From positions 118,987 through 182,986 of the forward strand of contig NZ_JACXXN010000013.1 in the NCBI RefSeq assembly GCF_014904695.1: a stretch of DNA of 64,000 bases. Direction: 5' to 3'. Positions 56,569 to 64,000 of this stretch are shown one piece after another (within the stretch, counting starts at the first letter, position 1; each line of letters starts with the position of its first letter). Source of the stretch: Nostoc sp. MG11 (GTDB lineage Bacteria; Cyanobacteriota; Cyanobacteriia; Cyanobacteriales; Nostocaceae). A model generated the notes under the pieces. The model saw only the letters and a program-made list of their open reading frames with translations, was not told where the DNA came from and made no database searches. The position numbers and the translations under genes were made by a program.

Positions 56569-57488
56569 TTCTTTACCATCCTAATTTTGAGAGATTATCA
56601 TAGTAAAATTACTAATAGAATTTGGGATAACTTAATACTATTACAAACACCAAATAGTCACTGCTATTGCAATATTATGCGTGATTTTGTTATTTGGTGT
56701 CTTTTGCCTAATTATAGAGGCATTATTATGCCACGTACTTATAATTTAGTTGCCTTAAGTTAACTTGCATCTGTTAGTTGTATGGTGCAAGACAAGCTAT
56801 CTCATACTTTTAGTAATAAAATCTATCTTCGGAAGATTTGTTTCGCTTACTACTGGCATTTTTATCAGATTTTTATACGAAGTTATGTTCAAAAATATAC
56901 TCGTTGTTAACTGAAAGGGAGATTCGATAACTCTCTTGGGCGGTTTCTGTTGTAGACTCCGGTAAATGGTAGAGACAATTTATTGTCGTTAGAGAAAGGA
57001 CAAAACTTTAGGTGTTGCGTTGGCTACTTTTAAAGGGCTAAACGAAGAAATCGAAGTTCTGTATTTTCTCTCATGACCATGAATTAGCCCTGCAATAGAA
57101 ACAAGGAGAGCTTCTGGAAGAATGGACGGTTTGTCACAAGTATCAGAAGTTTAGAGAGCCAGGAGATAAAGATATTTTGACTCTCCTTTTACTAAGAAGA
57201 CTGAATGCAGCTTGATACTAATTCAACTTTTAACTTTATTTACTGACTTAATAGCCAAATTTAACACTAAGATTTTTTTATTTTCACTTAAAATAAATAG
57301 CATCTCTCCTAAGATATACTTAATTAAGTTTATCGTAAATTTATATAAAGTCGTGATCCCCAGAAACTTGATGAAGATTAAGTAAATATACGGTAAAGAT
57401 GAATTACTTTCAATAACGCTAAGTCTATAGTCAGAATAAGGCTAAGTAATTATACTTTTGTTGCTTAATATATATATTTGACTTGGCA
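56569..57488. other. long spacer with a possible gene relic
   Basis: 920 AT-rich bases without an intact gene. Around 57023-57215 are protein-like pieces in different frames: TFKGLNEEIEVLYFLS, then DHELALQ, a stop at 57096-57098, and GELLEEWTVCHKYQKFREPG, ending LLLLRRLNAA at 57213-57215. These could be the relic of one small gene with a frameshift and a stop. The family is not recognised. The last part is the leader of the sugar transferase gene. Confidence 0.4.
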
Positions 57489-58166
57489 ATGTACCAAACA
57501 CCACTAACAAGCATTTTTCCAAATGCGAATTCTCAAATATGGGAATTACAATATGTTCCTCACCCCTCGGTACAGTCTAAATTTAAGCGTTGTTTGGACA
57601 TTGTGGGGAGTTTAGTAGGACTATTGATTTTAGCGATTTTGTTTGTGCCGATCGCGCTCGCAATTAAAATCGATAGCCCTGGTTCAATTTTCTTCACTCA
57701 AGAACGCTACGGACTCCAAGGTAACACCTTTCGGATTCGGAAATTCCGCTCAATGGTTAGTGATGCGGAACGATTAAAATCTTTAGTGAGTAACGAAGCT
57801 AACGGACTCATCTTTAAAAACAAGAATGATTTCCGAATAACAAAGGTAGGACGTTTTTTGCGAAGCACAAGCTTGGACGAACTACCTCAGTTTTGGAATG
57901 TTCTGGTAGGCGAAATGAGTTTAGTAGGAACACGTCCACCTACTGGTGATGAGGTAATGAAATACACTCAGCATCACTGGAAACGTTTAAATGTCAAGCC
58001 TGGTTTAACAGGTGAATGGCAAGTTAGTGGTCGTTCTCAAGTCAAAGATTTTGAACAAATAGTTGACTTAGACTTGCGATATCAAGAAAATTGGTATCCG
58101 TTGTATGACTTGTTGTTGATTGCGAAAACCTTCTACGTGATATTTGGCCGAATTGGAGCTTTCTAA
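57489..58166 (+). CDS. bacterial sugar transferase (polyprenyl-phosphate glycosylphosphotransferase)
   Basis: 225 residues from ATG 57489; an in-frame TTG at 57483 is an alternative. One hydrophobic segment (VGSLVGLLILAILFVPIALAI) is followed by the catalytic domain: SIFFTQERYGLQGNTFRIRKFRSM, FRITKVGRFLRSTSLDELPQFWNVLVGEMSLVGTRPP, and PGLTGEWQVSGRS. These are the landmarks of the WcaJ/HepC-like family, which transfers a sugar phosphate to undecaprenyl phosphate and so starts exopolysaccharide assembly on the inner membrane. The long multi-helix N-terminus of WbaP-type enzymes is absent. Neighbouring genes (GalE, ABC exporter) fit a polysaccharide context but are not in one operon. Confidence 0.88.
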   Translation: MYQTPLTSIFPNANSQIWELQYVPHPSVQSKFKRCLDIVGSLVGLLILAILFVPIALAIKIDSPGSIFFTQERYGLQGNTFRIRKFRSMVSDAERLKSLVSNEANGLIFKNKNDFRITKVGRFLRSTSLDELPQFWNVLVGEMSLVGTRPPTGDEVMKYTQHHWKRLNVKPGLTGEWQVSGRSQVKDFEQIVDLDLRYQENWYPLYDLLLIAKTFYVIFGRIGAF

Positions 58167-58263
58167 CCAAGGGATTTTAAATGGGTAATTGTTTAAACCT
58201 TTTTCCAAAAGTAATTACCCATTAGCTATGACTAAAATCTAAAAAAACTCGACAAAATAATTA

Positions 58264-58380
58264 CTAATTCGTAATTCGTAATTCGTAATTCAAGGTAGAA
58301 GCCCCTGACTTCAGTTGTGGGGTAATAATTACGAATTACTTTAGCGTAGCCCACTATCAATTACGAATTATTTTGACCAA
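58264..58380. repeat. ATTCGTA heptamer repeats and inverted copies
   Basis: Three and a half units of ATTCGTA run from 58267 to 58291. Complementary copies (TTACGAAT) recur near 58328-58337 and 58360-58369, separated by a GCGTAGCCC-containing segment. The array sits in the spacer between convergent genes; similar ATTACGAAT pieces occur near 47403. Confidence 0.65.
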
Positions 58381-58391
58381 ATATATTTGAA

Positions 58392-59045
58392 TTAAATTAT
58401 TGAATTGCTTAGAAATGCGATACCAATCGCACAGAAAGCAAAACCAGCAATGCGGATTTTCTTGGACAAACTACCCAGCCCACTACTAATTTTTCTAGCA
58501 CTCATAACAACCGCAAACTGAGTCAAAGTAATACCTAGTATATAGGTAAGCAGTGACATCACTTCTGTGCCAATAATTGATTCAGTGTGAGCGTAACCCT
58601 GAAATAAACCAGCAATCACGCTCAGCAGCGCAAGAATCAGGAGGTTATGTTGTGGCATTACCAGCATAGTGCCAGAAGCGATCGCAGAAATTGCGATGAT
58701 AATTTCTACGCTTGGTAAATTTAGCTGTAATAAATGGATTCCTATGCCAAAAAGTGCTGCCAATCCAAAACATGCAGCCATCACACCGCCACGAGCAACC
58801 CCAGCCGAAAGTAAACCAATAGCAACGATACTAATCAAACAATTCAAGCTAATCACTGGATCTGCCAGTCCCCAAACAAAGCCTTCCCAGCAATTAGAGA
58901 TGGTATGATCATCAGGCGTTCCACTCAACGAACTCAGTAGGCTAATTAAAACTAGAGCTGCGATCGCTCTAATATGGCGACTTTCTAACTTAGACTCAGT
59001 GAAATCTCTTGCATCCAGAGATTTGGATAATGCAATTTTAAACAT
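58392..59045 (-). CDS. HupE/UreJ-like membrane protein with degenerate metal motif
   Basis: 217 residues with about six membrane segments. The order WEGFVWGLADPVISLNCLISIVAIGLLSAG, then GGVMAACFGLAALFGIG, then LFQGYAHTE and a final helix pattern matches HupE/UreJ permeases. In characterised members the first motif reads H-P-x(3)-D-H, which helps bind nickel or cobalt. Here the matching positions are Asp-Pro and Asn-Cys, so the histidines are lost; FQGYAHTE is kept. Transport may be altered or the substrate different. No hydrogenase or urease genes are in the window. Confidence 0.75.
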   Translation of the reverse strand: MFKIALSKSLDARDFTESKLESRHIRAIAALVLISLLSSLSGTPDDHTISNCWEGFVWGLADPVISLNCLISIVAIGLLSAGVARGGVMAACFGLAALFGIGIHLLQLNLPSVEIIIAISAIASGTMLVMPQHNLLILALLSVIAGLFQGYAHTESIIGTEVMSLLTYILGITLTQFAVVMSARKISSGLGSLSKKIRIAGFAFCAIGIAFLSNSII

Positions 59046-59100
59046 TATTTATGCCAAATTAGTTTTTTCGGTAATTTATACTACCCAAATCTTCAAAAAA

Positions 59101-60852
59101 CTAACGCAGTAATTCCTCTACTTGATGCTGGCTCCACAAAGTTCTGTAAAGACCCTGTTGTTGCACCAGTTCTAAGTGATTACCTCTCTGGACAATTTTT
59201 CCTTTTTCCATCACAAAAATTCGATCAGCAGCAGCAGCAGCAGATAATTGGTGAGTGATAAAAATTACTGTTTTCCGCTCTGTACCACTAGAGAGATTGT
59301 TTAGGATTTGTGTTGCTGTTTGATTATCTACGCTAGAGAGAGCATCATCCAAAATTAACACTGGAGCGTTGACTAGCATTGCCCTAGCCAAAGCCGTACG
59401 TTGTCGCTGACCGCCGGAAAGAGTAATACCACGTTCACCAACGATGGTTTCATATTGCTGGGGAAAATTAATAATTTCCGTATCAATTTGGGCAAGTTTA
59501 GCAACAGCTTCTACATTTTCGGTTTCGCTAACTGGGTCGCCATAGCGGATATTATTTTTGATTGTGGTGCTAAATAGAAAACTATCTTGAGGAACGTAGG
59601 CGATCGCACTTCGTAAATCTGTCAATGCTATCTTTGTAATATCGAAATCATCCAAAAATAACTGCCCCGCCTCAATATCTAACAAGCGCGGTAAAGCATT
59701 CGCCAAAGTTGACTTCCCAGAACCAATCGCCCCGACAATTGCCACTGTTTCCCCCGGAACAATGGTAAAGTTGACATTTTCTAAAGCCGGGGTAGCAGCA
59801 CCAGGGTAAGTGTAGCTGAGATTTTTAGCTGTCAGTTTTCCTTTAATTTCAGCCAGTGGTAGATGTACAGCATCACTTGCATCTTGAATTTTTGGTGTGA
59901 CAGTGAGAATAGACTCAAGACGGTCAATACTAACTTCACCTCTTTGATAAGTAGTAATTGTGAATCCTAAAAGTGCAGTAGGGAAAACTAAACGCTCTAC
60001 ATAAATCAGCAGTGCCAAAAAGTCGCCAACAGCAAGCGCCCCAGAAGACATCCGCGTTGCGCCTAACCAAATGATGATCAGTGAGCTGACATTTGCTAGC
60101 CCATTTATCAGTGGAAACAGTATATTTCGGCTTTTTGCCAGTTCCAAGTTAGCTGTCAACAATTGCTGATTCTTCTTAGCAAAAGCTCGACGCTCATTTT
60201 CTTCTTGGGCGTAGATTTTAATCAGGGCCATGCCACTGATATCCTCTTGGATGAGTTCACTGATTTCGGAAAGTTGCTCCTGTACTGTTGCTTGTTGTTT
60301 ACGTAAGCGATTGCTAAACAGATGCACCAATAAGAACATTAAGGGATAAACTGCCAGTGATGCTAATGTCAGGTCTACACTAATCGACAACATCACTGGC
60401 AGCGTCAGCGTATAAGCAAACACCGTGTTTGCCAAACTCAGTACAGCAAAACCCAATAATCGCCGGATATTATCCACATCACTGGTAGCTCTACTGATTA
60501 AATCACCAGCAGTGTTGCTGGCAAAATAAGACGGCTCTAGCTTGAGTAAGTGCTGAAAAATTCGTTGTTTCAGGTCAAATTCTACCTGACGCCCCACCCC
60601 AAACAGCCAGATGCGCGAAGCCATACGCATGAGCCACATGGCTGAACTGAGCAAAATGATTGGTACTACGTAATGTAGTACTTGATTCCATCGGAAGGTT
60701 TCCGATAGTTGGTCAACTGCTGAGCGAATCAACAAGGGTATATAAACGCCCAGCCCATTGACAGACAATAGAGCAAGAATACCTAAAGTAGCCTCCCGCC
60801 AATGGGGACGCAGGTAAGCACCGAGTTTAGCGATTCGTCGAGATTTTGCCAT
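59101..60852 (-). CDS. ABC exporter (fused membrane and ATPase domains)
   Basis: 583 residues. The N-terminal six-helix exporter domain (about 1-315) is followed by the ATPase: Walker A VGAIGSGKST near 370, Q-loop YVPQDSFLFS, signature LSGGQRQR near 475, Walker B VLILDDALSSVD near 495, and H-loop ITHQL. The layout is MsbA/LmrA-type. Substrates may be lipids, lipopolysaccharide, drugs or peptides. It is one half of a dimer; no second ABC gene is adjacent, so a homodimer is likely. Starts at ATG 60852. Confidence 0.93.
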   Translation of the reverse strand: MAKSRRIAKLGAYLRPHWREATLGILALLSVNGLGVYIPLLIRSAVDQLSETFRWNQVLHYVVPIILLSSAMWLMRMASRIWLFGVGRQVEFDLKQRIFQHLLKLEPSYFASNTAGDLISRATSDVDNIRRLLGFAVLSLANTVFAYTLTLPVMLSISVDLTLASLAVYPLMFLLVHLFSNRLRKQQATVQEQLSEISELIQEDISGMALIKIYAQEENERRAFAKKNQQLLTANLELAKSRNILFPLINGLANVSSLIIIWLGATRMSSGALAVGDFLALLIYVERLVFPTALLGFTITTYQRGEVSIDRLESILTVTPKIQDASDAVHLPLAEIKGKLTAKNLSYTYPGAATPALENVNFTIVPGETVAIVGAIGSGKSTLANALPRLLDIEAGQLFLDDFDITKIALTDLRSAIAYVPQDSFLFSTTIKNNIRYGDPVSETENVEAVAKLAQIDTEIINFPQQYETIVGERGITLSGGQRQRTALARAMLVNAPVLILDDALSSVDNQTATQILNNLSSGTERKTVIFITHQLSAAAAADRIFVMEKGKIVQRGNHLELVQQQGLYRTLWSQHQVEELLR

Positions 60853-61015
60853 TAAAGCAATTATGCAACTTGATCATCCTAGACTAACTGCTGATAAGTC
60901 TGTGCTTGATAGCGGCTCTTACGGGCAATACGTTCTCAGTTCGGGAGTCAGAAGCCGAAAGACAGGAGAAATAATCTTCTGACTTTTGACCCTCATAGTT
61001 ACTTGTTTCAGTTGA

Positions 61016-61672
61016 TTACCGCTGAACACGCAAAAATCTGTAAACTTCGGTGAGATAACTTTCCCAAGTTCTGGTTGTAAATAGCAACGTTTCCGCACTG
61101 GGTACAAAATCTTCAATCCGTAAACCACGTGTCCGAATATCTTGAGGATTTCCTTGTTGTAACAGGTAAGGGGGGACTCTCAAATTATTAGAGAGGATGC
61201 TATCTCCTAACACATCTGAAATGTTTGCTGTAGTAGTTTGTTGCCCTAATGCTACCAGTGTCCCAGATGTAGGTGTAGCAATTGCGTAGCCATCACCTCC
61301 TGTTGTTACTAGAGGCGCTCTATACAAAAAGTAGGCGACAGCTGGTGTACTTGCCAACAGCAAAATTGTTAGTGCCCAACCCAACAAGTATCCTCCTGGT
61401 TTATCTATTCCTCCTCCTTTAATTCTCTGAGCAGCAAAAATCATCAGCAAAACAGAGGCTCCTAAAGGCTTGAGCGGAAAAGATATCATTCTCCACAATG
61501 ACGCCACAGCTGGCTCATTAGGGTTAACAAACGACAGAGCTACGATTATCAACAGAATAACTAAGACTAATCGTCCTACAAAAGATCCCGAAGGATAGAA
61601 TCTCTGGAACAGAGAGTATACGATAGTGCCAATAAGCAGCCACAGCAGTACTCGGCTTAGCAGTAAAAACAT
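61016..61672 (-). CDS. hypothetical membrane protein
   Basis: 218 residues. Four hydrophobic segments occupy the N-terminal half (VLLWLLIGTIVYSLF; LVLVILLIIVALSFV; PLGASVLLMIFAA; LLGWALTILLLASTPAVAYFL). The C-terminal half is extracytoplasmic and has a Ser/Thr-rich portion (YAIATPTSGTLVALG) and LRIEDFVPSAETLLFTTRTWESYLTEV. The layout recalls the membrane part of YdcF-type (DUF218) proteins, but the typical DUF218 motifs are not clear, so I leave it unassigned. Starts at ATG 61672. Confidence 0.55.
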   Translation of the reverse strand: MFLLLSRVLLWLLIGTIVYSLFQRFYPSGSFVGRLVLVILLIIVALSFVNPNEPAVASLWRMISFPLKPLGASVLLMIFAAQRIKGGGIDKPGGYLLGWALTILLLASTPAVAYFLYRAPLVTTGGDGYAIATPTSGTLVALGQQTTTANISDVLGDSILSNNLRVPPYLLQQGNPQDIRTRGLRIEDFVPSAETLLFTTRTWESYLTEVYRFLRVQR

Positions 61673-61921
61673 AGATTAACTCTCGAATTTTCTGGTGCAG
61701 TCAGCCTAGAGGGTTCGGGAAGTGGATTTATTTTATCGTCAAACTGTAATCGCACCATTACCTGACTTAAAATACCTCTAACCTCACACCCAAAGACTAC
61801 CGTCGTAGTGATTTTAGTGCAATTTTTTGATACTGCGTCCATTATTTGAAATTTTCCACATGAGTAATGTGGCACCAGTGAATTAACCTAAGTGGGTATT
61901 ATCAACTTAAAAGGAAAAACT

Positions 61922-62926
61922 ATGTCGTCTGGAAAGCCTACCATTCTAGTGACAGGGGGAGCTGGATATATTGGTTCCCATACAGTGCTTGCTCTCAAGA
62001 GAGCAGGTTATGACGTTGTCATACTTGATAATTTAGTGTACGGGCATCGTGACTTGGTAGAAAAGGTCTTACAGGTAGAACTTGTAGTTGGTGATACAGG
62101 CGATCGCCCACTGCTGGACAACCTATTTAAAACCCATGACATTGCCGCTGTGATGCACTTTTCTGCATACGCCTACGTAGGAGAATCGGTTACTGACCCT
62201 GCCAAATACTACCGTAATAACGTCGTGGGTACTCTGACCCTGTTAGAAGCGATGCTGGCTGCTTCTGTGAAGAAATTTGTCTTTTCTTCCACTTGCGCCA
62301 CCTATGGCGTACCGGAATTCGTACCGATTCCAGAAAGCCATCCCCAAAATCCGATCAATCCCTATGGCGCTACTAAGCTGATGGTGGAGCGGATTCTCTC
62401 TGATTTTGATATTGCTTATGGTTTCAAATCCGTGCGTTTCCGCTATTTTAATGCTGCTGGTGCTGATCCTAATGGCTTGCTAGGCGAGGATCATAACCCA
62501 GAAACCCATTTAATTCCTTTGGTACTGATGACAGCTTTAGGTAAACGGGAATCTATCTCGATTTTCGGCACTGATTACCCCACGCCTGATGGTACTTGTA
62601 TTCGTGATTATATTCACGTCAACGACTTAGCAGACGCTCACGTTTTGGGATTGGAATATCTATTAAAAGATGGCGACAGTGAAATTTTTAATTTAGGCAA
62701 TGGCAGCGGTTTTTCTGTTAGGGAAGTAATTGCATCTGCTGAGCAGGTTACAGAAGTTTCGATACCAATAGAAGAATGCGATCGCCGTCCTGGTGATCCA
62801 CCGATTCTCATCGGCTCTAGCGAGAAAGCTAGAACTATTCTCAATTGGCAACCTCAGTATCCATCCATAAAAGATATAGTCGCTCATGCATGGCAGTGGC
62901 ATCAAAAGCGACACAATTCGGCTTGA
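61922..62926 (+). CDS. galE: UDP-glucose 4-epimerase
   Basis: 334 residues from ATG 61922, which has AAGGA upstream; the frame extends further to 61892. NAD-binding GGAGYIGSHT is at the start, catalytic Ser and Tyr-x3-Lys are in FSSTCATYG and PYGATKLMVE. FRYFNAAGAD, LIPLVL and IRDYIHVNDLADAH complete the extended SDR signature. The enzyme interconverts UDP-glucose and UDP-galactose, supplying precursors for galactolipids and polysaccharides. Length is normal. Confidence 0.95.
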   Translation: MSSGKPTILVTGGAGYIGSHTVLALKRAGYDVVILDNLVYGHRDLVEKVLQVELVVGDTGDRPLLDNLFKTHDIAAVMHFSAYAYVGESVTDPAKYYRNNVVGTLTLLEAMLAASVKKFVFSSTCATYGVPEFVPIPESHPQNPINPYGATKLMVERILSDFDIAYGFKSVRFRYFNAAGADPNGLLGEDHNPETHLIPLVLMTALGKRESISIFGTDYPTPDGTCIRDYIHVNDLADAHVLGLEYLLKDGDSEIFNLGNGSGFSVREVIASAEQVTEVSIPIEECDRRPGDPPILIGSSEKARTILNWQPQYPSIKDIVAHAWQWHQKRHNSA

Positions 62927-63169
62927 TGACATTGAGCCGAGATTGCTGGATATTCGGAAATTTTAAGCTCTCAATAATTATTCTCGAAAGGCTTTGGTAA
63001 TTTGTTACTTCTTTATACTTAACACCGTTATGGGTAACGAAAAATCAAGCCTTTTCAGCCACTATTTCCGTTTTCGTTCAGATCTCGGCTCAATGCCTTC
63101 CAGTCGCCATCATTAGCAAGATCCGGTTTTTCCCCTGAGCGATCGCTTCTAAACCTTGCTGAATGGCGT

Positions 63170-63764
<595 letters not shown>

Positions 63765-63903
63765 TCAAATTCTTCGGTAGTTATTAATCAATAAGTTCGT
63801 GGTCAGATTTATTAGGGCTATTGTATAAATGACAGTGTTCTGAATATTTATATGACCTAAATAATCTTGAATAGCCTCTATCCCACTGAAATATAGCAGC
63901 TAA

Positions 63904-64000
63904 TACAGCACTTGCGTCTGTTATGAGGTACAATCAATTAAAATATAAATCCCTTTAAATGAAGTCATACTCTGTCGATCTTCGAGAAAAAATAGTTGCA
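63904..64000 (+). mobile_element. left end of an IS630-type insertion sequence (cut by window edge)
   Basis: The transposase start lies at 63959, and the sequence CAGCACTTGCGTCTG directly after TA at 63904-63905 is the probable terminal inverted repeat. IS630/Tc1 elements insert at TA and duplicate it, so the boundary fits, but it is an inference because the right end is outside the window. Confidence 0.5.
63959..64000 (+). CDS. IS630-type transposase (5' end only)
   Basis: Fourteen residues are visible: MKSYSVDLREKIVA, the standard beginning of IS630-family transposases, where it starts a helix-turn-helix DNA-binding domain. Starts at ATG 63959 and runs out of the window. Whether the full gene is intact is unknown. 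Confidence 0.75.
   Translation, partial: MKSYSVDLREKIVA

Noticed and set aside
61657..61875. Minus-strand open frame of 72 codons before the membrane-protein gene at 61016
   Set aside because: It overlaps the start of that gene, reads mainly through spacer sequence and shows no recognisable protein pattern.

Overview
The window is chromosomal DNA of a filamentous, probably heterocyst-forming cyanobacterium of the Nostoc/Anabaena type. Seen directly: photosystem I core genes psaA and psaB (psaB twice in tandem), a Psb32-like protein, cyanobacterial exosortase and HpsJ genes, many HIP1 octamers (GCGATCGC), and short tandem heptanucleotide arrays and palindromic repeats between genes. The Nostocales assignment is inferred from this combination. 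I found no rRNA, no convincing tRNA and no CRISPR array.

Layout. 0-5 kb: the 3' end of an unidentified gene, a DUF2891/phosphotransferase pair, an orphan ATP-grasp ligase with its own promoter, and small hypothetical proteins. 5-10 kb: an EamA permease downstream of a CIRCE-like palindrome, an AT-rich restriction-modification pair (MutH-like nuclease plus N6-adenine methylase), and an M14 carboxypeptidase. 10-21 kb: a surface protein (SLH x3, FAS1, C-terminal barrel-like region), an O-methyltransferase, a HigBA toxin-antitoxin pair, a housekeeping cluster (DUF212 protein, crtE, folD), a Nudix hydrolase and an AI-2E transporter. 21-30 kb: a PEP-CTERM exported protein, a Tat-exported PhoD phosphatase with Pho-box-like repeats, a two-gene AAA ATPase/PIN-like nuclease module, mutS with a repeat-derived in-frame insert, and a decayed vapBC. 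30-37.5 kb: psaA-psaB-psaB on the minus strand, each psaB followed by its own near-identical terminator. 37.5-50 kb: a repeat-rich lipoprotein, bioB, a KASIII-like enzyme with unusual catalytic positions, an RND efflux pump with its adaptor, a subtilisin-like protease and rpe. 50-64 kb: cyanoexosortase A with a stump of its partner and an HpsJ protein, psb32-like, surE, a sugar transferase, a HupE/UreJ-like membrane protein, an ABC exporter, galE, a second vapBC with a broken toxin gene, and the left end of an IS630-type element.

How the parts fit. Photosynthesis and core metabolism (psaA/B, crtE, folD, bioB, rpe, mutS, surE) are interleaved with cell-surface functions: PEP-CTERM substrate and sorting enzyme, SLH protein, sugar transferase, GalE, HpsJ. 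Scattered among these are small mobile or defence modules (restriction-modification, HigBA, ATPase/PIN pair, two degenerate vapBC loci, an IS630 end). The ATPase/PIN pair is the best candidate for a poorly described system. The tandem psaB locus is the most striking photosynthetic feature: its distal copy keeps all cofactor residues I checked for P700, A0 and FX but differs at several other positions. The spacers carry at least two families of dispersed repeats, one of which appears inside the mutS reading frame.
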